A DNA stretch of 35,585 nt, from contig BFEA01000332.1 in the NCBI GenBank assembly GCA_003427395.1, positions 1,259,249 to 1,294,833 of the forward strand, read 5' to 3'. A program made the position numbers and the translations under genes. The DNA is from Chara braunii. Its lineage: Eukaryota; Streptophyta; Charophyceae; Charales; Characeae. Shown here piece by piece: positions 1 to 8,412 of this stretch; positions within the stretch are counted from its first letter, which is position 1; each line of letters opens with the position of its first letter. Below the pieces are notes generated by a model. The model saw only the letters and a program-made list of their open reading frames with translations, was not told the DNA's origin and did not search any database.

Positions 1-146
1 AAAAGGAGGAGTAGGAGTAGGATATCTGAAGGAGGAGGAGGCACCATTGCAGTTCCAATGTTCCATGTTTCGATCCAAAAAAAAAAAAAAAAAAAAAAAA
101 AAAAACGAGTGCTGACTCCATGTTCCATGTTTCGACCCAATAAATT
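1..146. repeat. GGA-rich and poly-A flank of the PLE
   Basis: The first 45 bases are GGA/GGAGTA-rich. A run of about 29 A follows at 77-105. A 19-base near-identical direct repeat (ATGTTCCATGTTTCGA core) sits on either side of the A run, at 58-76 and 120-138. No gene is seen. The GGA-rich sequence resembles the GGA repeat beyond the other end of the PLE, so the element may have landed in or beside a GGA microsatellite. Confidence 0.5.
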
Positions 147-787
147 ACCGTTGGTTTATTGGGACCAGGGTCCACCCTTTGCTTTGTATGCGGTTAAGTA
201 TCAGTAGTAGGAATTACCGTGTCCACGAAGTAATCGAGCATAAGTTCAGGGTCTTATCATTAAGGGGCTCGAACCTCGGATCTACGGGAGGATAGTTGGT
301 TTGGTTTTGTTATTTCGGGCGAGTACCGGTACCATCCGTGGATATGTGCCATGATTGGTACCTTGCATGTTTCCCGGATGCCTGGTGGCACCGGCCCTTA
401 CCTTTTGGATTTTGAATCGTACCGGGACGTGAACGTAGGGCGGGTTCGGCCCAGTAGTGCAGTGACAAGTAGGGAATTGTGATCGATGGTCAACATAAAT
501 GGTGAAAAGCAGAGTTACGAAGTCCCTTTTGCCTTGTGGCGGTCGGCACAACCGAGGGTGGGGGAGGTAGCGATGGAGGGTGACGAGGGATGGTAGTGTG
601 GGGGGTGGTGCCGTCAACACTCATCTACATCGTGAGCTGCACGCACAACCATTACATGGGTCTTTATTTCAAATCGGATGTTGATTGTTGATTCATACAG
701 CGTTTGGCTCGTCCAAGTGTGCTGTCAAGTTGTCAACTGCGTGTCAGTCTGGTCCTTGTGCCTGCATCTGCAGCTATTTGCTATCCT
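147..787 (+). repeat. Left pseudo-LTR of the PLE
   Basis: The segment matches 5159-5835 in direct orientation, starting at ACCGTTGGTTTATTGGGACC and ending at CTATTTGCTATCCT. The offset between copies is 5012 bases at the start. Tandem pseudo-LTRs arise in PLEs from tandem or template-jumping insertion and differ from true LTRs in lacking defined TG..CA ends; none are seen here. No hammerhead core (CTGANGA with GAAA) was found on either strand, which fits the N-terminal-endonuclease clades. An antisense open frame of 112 codons (282-620) is present in both copies but does not look selected. Confidence 0.8.
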
Positions 788-909
788 ACTACCTAGGGTC
801 GTAACCATCTAGGCGATTGTACCTAGCGGAGTGGCTAAGTCTATCAGGTGACATCCTTGAAGATTCGGGAGAATTGGAAGTGTACTGACGGTGACTCAGT
901 GTCGTGAAG
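788..909 (+). other. PLE 5' leader between pseudo-LTR and first ORF
   Basis: These 122 bases are unique to the 5' side of the element. They include an imperfect CCTAG...CTAGG dyad near 792-818. The first ATG of the long frame is at 910-912; a GTG at 904 is in frame but an ATG start is more likely in a eukaryote. No promoter motif is recognised. Confidence 0.4.
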
Positions 910-2091
910 ATGAGCGAGGGAGGAGACATGAGAAGAAGTAACGATGGCGGGGGTGGATTGCCACCGGACGGGCGGAAGTGCTATAAGTGCGGTGAGAGCG
1001 GACATTTTATACGTGACTGTGCGAAATTTGGGCGCGCAAAAGCGCAAGGGAAGACGTTTGCTCCATCTGCCTTACCGACCGGACAAACCAGAACTGGGCG
1101 TTCGTTGTCTAGCGGTGATAGTCAGTTGGCTCGTCGTAGTCGGTCGGCGGAAAGTGGAGGCGAACGGAGCGATAGTACAGATGATACTAATGCGATGATG
1201 CGTGAGTACTTCGTGCAAATTGCCGCGGAGAGGCGTGAACAATTGGAACGCGAATGAGAGGAGGAAAGAAGAAGGGCTGAAGAAGAAGCACGTCGATTGA
1301 AAGAAGCTAAGAGAGCGCAGAGGGAGGAGCAGAGGCTGAGGCATGAGGAGGAGCGGAACGTTAGACTGATGCGGATTTTGCGAAATGAATTCCGGAAAGA
1401 CAAGGAGAGTGAAACAAAGAGAAACGACTACAAAGGCAATAAGCCTGTTAAATCAAATAGTCGGGCGGATGCTCTGAACGAAGAAAAGGAACGTCTTCGT
1501 AGGAACATTGCGTAGCGAACAATTGGTTTGGAAGAGATGGAGGACGAGGAGTTGTTGGCGTTACGAAGATATACGGCGAAATTGGACCTGTTGGAGAAAA
1601 GGAAGCGGGGTCCGGATCTGCCTGTAGGGAATAGCCCGCCGTTGGTTACCCCAGAGAACAAGCTGAGTTCGAGACTTTTGGAAGAGGCGAAGGGGAGAAT
1701 TGAGATGTTGAAGGGTGATCAAGCAAAGGAGGTTGGGACGATCAGTACCCCATCCAAGATCGACCTGTCCCTCAAACACATCATGGCGTCATGCGGTCTG
1801 GGAGGAAAAGAGAAGTTCGAGCAGGAGTGTCATGATTTTTATGACGCATTGACCATTGACGAATTGAAAGAGGCTTATCGTCGCGAGAAGGTGGCATACG
1901 AAAATCGAGAGTTGGCTATTAAGAGATTGATCACTCGAAGATCGGCTGTGGCATACGATCCTTCTGCTATTCCTCTGCCAGTTACTCCGCACGTGATGAC
2001 GCGTTCGGGGAAAGGCGTGGTTATTAAGGAGGAGACGAAGCCGGTGATCTCCGATAGCGACGATTCCTTTTCCGACGAGGAATCCGAGTGA
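910..2091 (+). pseudogene. PLE ORF1 segment: Gag-like CCHC zinc knuckle plus coiled coil
   Basis: The frame starts at ATG 910 and has a CCHC zinc knuckle of form CX2CX4HX4C at 979-1020 (CYKCGESGHFIRDC), as in nucleic-acid-binding Gag proteins. A long Arg/Glu-rich segment follows (about 1200-1500) that should form a coiled coil, then a helical, charged middle and an acidic tail (SDSDDSFSDEESE) ending at TGA 2089-2091. The frame is broken by TGA 1255-1257 and TAG 1513-1515, with sensible protein on both sides. These stops fit CGA-to-TGA and CAG-to-TAG changes. It shares its reading frame with the downstream endonuclease and RT. By analogy with Gag and LINE ORF1 it probably binds element RNA; that role is inferred. 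A Gag-like zinc-knuckle segment is not a standard PLE feature. Confidence 0.7.
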
Positions 2092-2145
2092 GGGCCTTGT
2101 CGTTGCGACAACTTCCTTACTAGAGCGGAACTCTTGAGTGAGTGA

Positions 2146-4997
2146 AGATTGTTGAACCAAGGTAAGTGTAAAGATGAGGAGCGAGAATTTAGAGCTGCTA
2201 CTATTGGTTTGATCTTGTGTGGTGCAGTAAAGTGGGGGAAGAAGTTTGTTAACTATTGGAGGGATGAAGTGGATAGGGAGACTTTCGATCTCTCGGCCCC
2301 TAGGAGTTGTGTCTATGTTCTGATCTCCCCTTGGTTCAAACAAGTTTATATTGGGATGACCGAGCGGGGTCTGTGGGCTAGATGGCGTGAACATTTATGT
2401 TTGGTACATAGATCTGGAAAGCGTGGGAGGACGCTGTACAATTGGTTAGGGAAAGTTGGGGCACATAAGTATGTTGCTCTTCCGTTATTTACGAGCACGG
2501 ATCGATTTGAACTCGAGGCAGTGGAAGCAGCCTTGATTAAGCATTGGTCGCCTTCTTTGAATATTCGCTTGTCGACGACTCGGAAGGGTAATAAGAAGTC
2601 GAAACGAAGACCGGGGAAGAGGGAGAGGAGGAAGTGGTCGGCCACGTGTGCGGGCAGGACGTGTGAGTTTAAGACAGACACCGGGAAATTGTTGGCGCTA
2701 AAAAAAGAAGGAACAAATTGTAGTACTGTTAAAGTTTTGGATGTGTTGCGTAGTTTGAAACGAAGGAAATGGGACGTGAAGGTTTGGTGCAACGGAGGGT
2801 CAACATGGGCTGATGGTTGGAGGCTTGTGCGAAGATTGTTTGGAGAGACCCGAGTAATAGCAGGACGGGGAACGAAACCACTCCGGAAGTGTAAGAAGCT
2901 ATTCGAACGGGAAGGCTACGTTCGTTTACGGAAAGTAACGGAAGCCTCACCTGCTTTACTTGCTTTAAAAGATGATCTGGTTCGGATGTTTAAGAACGAA
3001 CGAAAGCAGAGGGAACTCCATGGGAAATCTCTAACAGGATTGGTTAAGTACTACAGTGCTGTTAAGGCTTTTACGGATAAGAAGTGTCGATCTAAGGCAC
3101 GTTGTATGATCTTCAGAGTTGTACGGGATAAGTTTGGTTTGAATGTTAGGACTAGGATAATTGTGAAGACACAGTATGACGAGAGGATTAGCAAGAGTGA
3201 AGTGATGAGGGTCGTGAGGCGGAAGGTAAGTGGTTTGAAGTGAGTGGCTCCTTTGAAGAAAATGATAAAGCGTCGTGCATGGGTTGTATGGAAGAGAGGC
3301 CCGAACGTGGGCGAGATTCTCCATAACCATCATCGTTTTGCGTCGAAACGTGCATCCAACTGTGTTTGTGCTGGTTTGCCCTTTCCAAGGAAGGAAGGGC
3401 ACGTGCATTTCCGGATTGGTGAGTTGGAGGGGGTCCCTTTTATCTATAGGAATGCAAAGAACGTTCCGAGATATGACGTTGAGCATCGGGATGTTTTGTT
3501 GGGACGGGAATTGAACGAAGCATTTCGTATTTGGGGTGGGAGTATGAAGTTCTCTGAATCTGAGATTGTGTTCACAAGCGAAGAAGTGCAATGTTGTCTT
3601 GTTAAAACGGTGACGGAGTGTCGGACCAATGGGATGGAAGAAGTGTTATCTGTAAAGGAGAAACTGAAGGGATTGGTCTTGGCGCCCCTGGACCGAAATC
3701 CGGGCGACACGTTAGTGCTTTGTCCGTTGTTGTATGACCAAGGAATGGAGAAGACTTTTCTCTGGAGTGATGGTTATCGTGTTTGCATGAAGGAAGAGGT
3801 GGGACTGTTGAATTTGGCAAGATTCAAATATGAGAAGAGGCAGCTACATGTACATGGGAAGTGGAATGTGAATGGGAAGATAGGGAAAGTATATGCTCTG
3901 CCGAAGCATAAAGATACGGATAAGTCCCGCCCTATTTTTCCTACATTTGAAGAACCTTCGGTGAAGGCGTGCAAGCTAGTCGCCAAAGGTATCAATGGGC
4001 TATTGTTTGCACTACCGGAGTCGGGGCACTTCAACCTGCGATCGGTGGCTGATATGAACAACCGTTTGAAGGGGATAGACAACAGATTGGGAAAGAGTAG
4101 AAAGAATGCGGAGATCGTGGGTGTGTCTTTTGATATTAAAGACATGTTTAGTCGCCTTCCTCATGCGACGATCAAATCGGCAATTGAATGGGTGGTTTGG
4201 TGGTTTTCTCAGAAAGGATATAGTGGTATTTTTGTACATAAGAGAGGTAAGGGCGCACGACTGAGCAAGAATGAATGCTTGGATGGGTTTGTCTTTTTCT
4301 CTTTCAGTTACATGGTATCATTCGTTTCCTTCGAGCTGGATTTTTGCTTTACAAGAGATTGTGGGATTCTTTTGCAGCAGATCATAGGGATCCCAATGGG
4401 GAAAAGTTTGAGCCCCCCGTTCACATGCCTGATCTGCGCAAAGAGTGAATGGGATTTTCTCATGACGATCGGTAGTCAGAAGCGTGCCTTCGGGGGTATG
4501 AGGTTTGTCGACGACGTTTCTGTGTTTGCCGTCTACAATCCAGCAAAAACTGGTGACAAGGAAAGGCTATACAGACGTTGACTCTCTTTGAGAAGTGATA
4601 TGATTCGGCTCTTACCCTCAAAGGGACTGATGAGGAGGAGAGAAGTTGGATTTTCTTGGGTTGTAGACTGACAATTGCGAAGAAACCGCCTACCATACAA
4701 ATTCTGAAAAACGATGCAAAACTGAGGGAAGGAGGGGATTTGCCTTTTCGCACTTTCCAGGACTTCGGATCGTGGTCGAGCAAGAAGGCAAAATTGGCAG
4801 CTATCATTAGTGCCTTGCACCGCATTGATCAGAATTCGTGTATGGGTATGGAGCTTCTTGATACCGTGCTTATGTTGAAACTTGAACTAAGAAGATGTGG
4901 CTACCCGAGTCGTTGGTTCAGCAAGGCGCTGAGAAACTTCAGCCGAGACAAGAGCCCGACCTGGAGAATGATTGCGTTACTCCTTGGTGGAAAATAG
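2146..4997 (+). pseudogene. PLE ORF2 segment: GIY-YIG endonuclease, CxC linker and reverse transcriptase
   Basis: The GIY-YIG nuclease shows V-Y-V at 2311-2319, YIG at 2347-2355, arginines in ARWREH from about 2377, the catalytic Glu in VEAALIK at 2524 and the family Asn at 2560. A basic linker follows, then a TGA at 3241-3243. After it the same frame carries CVC (3361-3369), the fingers motif with SRPIF (about 3925), motif A FDIKDMFSRLP with Asp at 4132, motif B IIGIPMGKSLSP (4381 on) and motif C FVDD (4504-4515). The frame then shifts near 4563 and the RT C-terminus continues in frame 3 to the stop at 4995-4997, with one further TGA at 4596-4598. No ATG precedes the nuclease (first in frame is 2356), so ORF2 was probably fused to ORF1 in one polyprotein of about 1360 codons, now broken by TGAs at 2089 and 2143. 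Alternatively GTAAGT at 2161-2166 is a splice donor. The enzyme would nick DNA and prime cDNA synthesis at the site. Confidence 0.85.
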
Positions 4998-5158
4998 GTT
5001 GGCTAGGGTAGTGGCTTGACTTAGCATTGTTGTTTCTGTGTAGTACTGAATCGGTGGCCAGTTTGGCTTGCTTGTCTTTTAGCCTCGTGTGCTTGTGTAT
5101 TAGAGGTTTGGTTGCTTCTCTTTGTTCCATTTGCATTGCATGCTGGCTCGAATGCTGG
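4998..5158 (+). other. PLE 3' untranslated segment
   Basis: These 161 bases lie between the RT stop and the right pseudo-LTR. They are T/G-rich and show no open frame, poly(A) or clear hairpin. Confidence 0.4.
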
Positions 5159-5835
5159 ACCGTTGGTTTATTGGGACCAGGGTTCACCTTTTGCTTTGTA
5201 TGCGGTTACGTATCAGTAGTAGGAATTACCGTGTCCACGGAGTAATCGAGCATAAGTTCAGGGTCTTATCATTGAGGGGCTCGAACCTCGGATCTACGGG
5301 AGGATAGTTGGTTTGGTTTTGTTTTTTTTGGCGAGTACCGGTACCATCCGTGGACATGTGCCATGATTGGTACCCTGCATGTTTCCCGGATGCCTGGTGG
5401 CACCGACCCTTATCTTTTGGATTTTGAATCGTACCGGGACGTGAACGTAGGGCGGGTTCGGCCCAGTAGTGTAGTGACAAGTAGGGAATTGTGATCGATG
5501 GTCAACATAAATGGTGAGAAGCGGAGTTACGAAGTCCCTTTCGCCTTGTGGCGTTCGACACAACCGAGGGTGAGGGAGGTAGCGATAGAGGGTGACGAGG
5601 GATGGTAGTGTGGGGGGTTGTGCCGTCAACACTCATCTACATCGTGAGCTGCACACACGACCATTACATGGGTCTTTATTTCACATCGTGAGCTGCACAC
5701 ATGACCATTACATGGGTCTTTATTTCGAATCGGATGTTGATTGTTGATTCATACAGCGTTTGGCTCATCCAAGTGTGTTGTCAACTGCGTGTGAGTCTGG
5801 TCCTTGTGCCTGCATCTGCAGTTATTTGCTATCCT
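5159..5835 (+). repeat. Right pseudo-LTR of the PLE, with an internal tandem duplication
   Basis: This is a direct repeat of 147-787. Relative to the left copy it carries an extra 46-bp tandem copy of the segment CATCGTGAGCTGCACACA...GTCTTTATTTC (about 5638-5729) and lacks about 10 bases around the TGTCAA motif near 5780. These two changes account for the 36-base length difference. Scattered transitions separate the copies elsewhere. Confidence 0.8.
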
Positions 5836-5869
5836 CCATCCTCTACTGAAACTATGACAAAGAGGAAAT

Positions 5870-5917
5870 GAAAAAAAAAATAAAAAAAATAAAAATAAAA
5901 ATAAAAATAAAAAAAGC
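5870..5917. repeat. A-rich (AAAAAT)n tract
   Basis: An A10 run is followed by AAAAATAA/AAAAAT units. It lies 35 bases beyond the right pseudo-LTR and at the edge of the GGA repeat. Confidence 0.7.
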
Positions 5918-5937
5918 AAGTGTCGAGGCCATGACAA

Positions 5938-7328
5938 CAAGAAGAGGAGATGGAGGAGGAAGAGGAGGACAAGGAGGTCAGGAGGAGAAGGGATGGCGGA
6001 GGGGGAGGAGGAGGAGGAGGACAACAACGCGATGAGGAGGAGATACCATGCCAGTTCGAGACTTCAAAGTTCCCGTGACCATAAAGGTTGACGAAGCCGT
6101 GAAAAACAGGCTGAGAGGTGGAGGAGGAGAGATGGAGTATGGAGGATGGGAGATGGAGGAAGGGTGGAGGAAGAAAGATGGACGAAGAGGGATGAAAAAG
6201 AGACGGAGGAGGAGGAGGTAGGGAGGAGGAGAGATGGACAATGACGACAAGCAAAGGAGGAGGACGATGAGATAAGGAGGAGATACCACGAAAGTTCGAA
6301 CTTCGAAGTTGAAACTTACCATTAAAAAAAAGTAGAAAAAAAGTGACGAGGCTGTGACATGTGGCAGTCGGCATCACACCTTGCAGTCCGCATATGGAAG
6401 ACGACGACATTCCAACCGTTATTCAAAGTTTAGTAGTTTACTAAGTTTACGTAAGAAACGTTGACGAGACCTTGACGAGGAGGGAAACGTGGAGGAGGAG
6501 AGATGAACGAGGAGTGGAGGAGGAGTGGAGGAAGAGGAGGAGGAAGATGTGGAGAAGGAGAAAGATGTGGAGGAGGAGGAAGATGTGGAGGAGGAGGAGG
6601 AGGAGGAGGACAAGGAGGTCAAGAGGAGAAGGGATGGTGGAGGGGGAGGAGGAGGAGGAGGACAACGACGCGATGAGGAGGAGATACCATGCCAGTTCGG
6701 GACTTCAAAGTTCCCGTGACCGTAAAGGTTGACGAAGCCTTGAAAACGAGGCTGAGAGGTGGAGGAGGAGAGATGGAGAATGGAGGACGGGAGATGGACG
6801 AAGAGGTGGAGGAAGAAAGATGACGGACAAAAGATGGACGACGAGGGATGAAAAAGAAACGGAGGAGGAGGAGGTAGGGAGGAGGAGAGATGGACAACGA
6901 CGAGGAGCAAAGGAGGAGGACGATGAGATAAGGAGGAGATACCACGAAAGTTCGAACTTCGAAGTTGAAAGTTGCCATTAAAAAAAAAAAAAAAAAAAGT
7001 GACGAGGCTGTGACACGTGGCAGTCGGCATCACACCTTGTAGTCCGCATATGGAAGAAGACGACATTCCAACGGTTATTCAAAGTTTAGTAGTTTACTAA
7101 GTTACTAAGTTTACGTAAGAAACGTTGACGAGACCTTGACGAGAACCTTCTGGTTCTATCTGTTGTGATGAGAATGATGTGTCTGACTCTTTGTCTTTCT
7201 TGCACACATCATTCATACGGTTCGTACCGAGGAGGAGAGATGAACGAGGAGGACAAATGAACGAGGAGTGGAGGAGGAGGAGGAGGAAGATGTGGAGGAG
7301 GAGAAAGATGTGGAGGAGGAGGAGGAGG
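5938..7328. repeat. GGA polypurine tandem repeat, about 650-bp units
   Basis: The plus strand is dominated by GGA, GGAGGAGAT and GAAGATGTGG motifs. Two long units can be matched: GACAAGGAGGTC at 5968 and 6609, and GCATCACACC at 6371 and 7027, giving a period of 641-656. A partial third unit lies at about 7231-7328. Each unit carries a non-purine segment (near 6290-6480 and 6930-7145) with CAGTCGGCATCACACC and TTTAGTAGTTTACTAAG. Open frames on the minus strand here are Ser/Pro-rich products of TCC repeats and are not genes. Long GGA tracts can form triplex or G-quadruplex structures; that is general knowledge, not seen directly. Confidence 0.8.
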
Positions 7329-7329
7329 T

Positions 7330-7680
7330 GAGTTCGAGGGAATGCAGGAAGCTGGTGAACACTCACCTTGGAGAACGGTTGTAGGCGATGGTCGCTCCAG
7401 AGCTCGGCCTCAACAACAGTCGAACTTCCAAGCGCAAGGGGAGTTGAGCACTGCTCGTGGCGGGCGAGGCGAATGAACGACACTTCGTCACGACGCGGAT
7501 CGGAGGCGGATCGAGGACAAAGACAGAACAACCGCTGTCGACCTGCTCACACCGACAAACAGGTCCCCCCACCCAAAACCAAAATTTGAAATTGTTTCGG
7601 GCCGCACTTGAGCACGGCCCGCTAAAAATTTTCCTCTGTCCCGAAATGATTATTGCTGGGGGGGCGACCGAGGGATGAAT
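7330..7680 (-). other. Possible first exon with splice donor, otherwise unassigned
   Basis: On the minus strand a GC-rich open segment (about 7560 down to 7367) ends at CAAG followed by GTGAGTG (intron start 7366), a good 5' splice-site match, and leads into the GGA repeat. The encoded peptide is not recognisable. A 7-bp hairpin CGGGCCG...CGGCCCG lies at about 7598-7621. It could be a fragment of a host gene or of an unknown element. Nothing in the sequence proves expression. Confidence 0.2.
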
Positions 7681-7691
7681 CGACAAGTAGG

Positions 7692-7780
7692 TTTTTTTTT
7701 TTTTTTCGAGTTTTTTTTTTGGGTTCCGTGCGCCCCACAGGTCGTGCGCCATACTGTCGGGGTGCGCTTGAGAGCCAACC
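7692..7780 (-). repeat. A-tailed GC hairpin next to the gypsy breakpoint
   Basis: Read on the minus strand, a GC-rich hairpin (GCGCACCCC...GGGGCGC, about 7716-7770) is followed by two A runs (plus-strand T runs up to 7721). This is the structure seen at other A-tailed inserts in the window. A further 7-bp palindromic hairpin AGCGGAC/GTCCGCT lies at 7792-7808, close to the gypsy breakpoint at about 7831. Confidence 0.4.
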
Positions 7781-7830
7781 GTCCGTGAATCAGCGGACGA
7801 CGTCCGCTTGCATGTATGGTTCCTGCCTGT

Positions 7831-8412
7831 TCTGATTGGTGAACCTGGTGTCTCTGTCACTAGCTATTGACAACGGAATACCATGTTCACTGACCCAATG
7901 GTCAAATAACTTCTGGACTACTAAATATGTTCGTGCCTCTGCAGGCAAGGGGATGAAAGCTGCATACTTGCTAAACCTATCAACTATAACCATGACTTGA
8001 CTTTTGCCATGCCTACTCTTGACCCAGTATCCATAAAGTCAATGGACACTGAATCTTCGGGTCTATCAGGAATAGGCAAGGGTCTGAGAAGACCAAGAGG
8101 GGCTCGCGTAGTAGTCTTATTTCTCTAACAGACTTTACAACTCCGTACATACTCAGACTCTATGCAGTTGGCCTTCATTATGGGCCAGAGATACGCGCGC
8201 ACGAGGTTGGCTAGTGTCTTTTGCCAACCAAAGTGTCCCTCTTTGTCATGGCATTCCCCTAAGATCAAATTACGGATCTCTTCACTGTTGGGAATGCACA
8301 AACGGTCAACTACATTAGTCTTCTCGAATAATAAGCCATCAGTAGTGCAGTAGTTTGGTTCAGATTCTGGAGCCTCCCTAACTCTCTTGAGGAGGTCACT
8401 ATATATAGGATC
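7831..8412 (-). pseudogene. Gypsy integrase, truncated, with frameshift and stop
   Basis: Translated on the minus strand from about 8412, the sequence shows the HHCC zinc-binding module (ECHDKEGHFGWQ, then YVRSCKVC) and the start of the DDE core (SIDFMDTG; VIVDRFSKYAAF; SDRDTRFTN). A stop joins the RNase H end to the integrase (TAG in the DPIYSDLL region) and a TAG stands where CQRNK is expected. A frameshift near 8015-8020 separates DFMDTG from the VIVDRF frame. Homology ends after FTNQ at 7832, before the catalytic Glu, so no active integrase could be made. Left of that point the sequence is unrelated. Confidence 0.85.

Larger units (their letters stand above)
147..5835 (+). mobile_element. 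Penelope-like retroelement with permuted domains (N-terminal GIY-YIG), decayed
   Basis: A retroelement lies between two directly repeated pseudo-LTRs (147-787 and 5159-5835). The interior encodes, all on the plus strand, a CCHC/coiled-coil segment (910-2091), a GIY-YIG endonuclease (about 2300-2570), a CxC motif (3361-3369) and an RT with motifs A, B and C (4132, about 4387, 4504-4515). Canonical PLEs carry GIY-YIG after the RT. Endonuclease first, followed by a CxC linker, is the hallmark of the N-terminal-endonuclease PLE clades known as Naiad and Chlamys; Chlamys is the one known from green algae. The copy is dead: several in-frame stops and one frameshift. The two pseudo-LTRs differ by about 5% over a 339-base stretch I compared, so it is not recent. 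Assignment to Chlamys is inference from domain order and host, not from a tree. Confidence 0.85.

Noticed and set aside
58-138. 19-base direct repeat as a target-site duplication of the PLE
   Set aside because: Both copies lie on the same side of the element, around a poly-A run.
240-275. B-box-like GGTTCGAGCCCC on the minus strand of the pseudo-LTR (also near 5276)
   Set aside because: No A box at suitable distance and no cloverleaf; a chance match is likely.
282-620. Antisense 112-codon open frame in the pseudo-LTR, also at 5294-5632
   Set aside because: About 16 base differences separate the two copies and about 12 change the amino acid, so there is no sign of purifying selection. The translation is Pro/Thr-rich and unrecognised.
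147-787. Hammerhead ribozyme in the pseudo-LTR, as in canonical PLEs
   Set aside because: No CTGANGA core with a matching GAAA was found on either strand by eye.
1255-3243. In-frame TGA codons as selenocysteine, as reported in some Naiad elements
   Set aside because: A TAG is also present, a frameshift breaks the RT, and no SECIS-like structure was seen; decay explains the stops better.
5829-7066. Ser/Pro-rich minus-strand frames of about 200 codons
   Set aside because: They are translations of TCC repeats; the two copies exist because the repeat unit is tandem.
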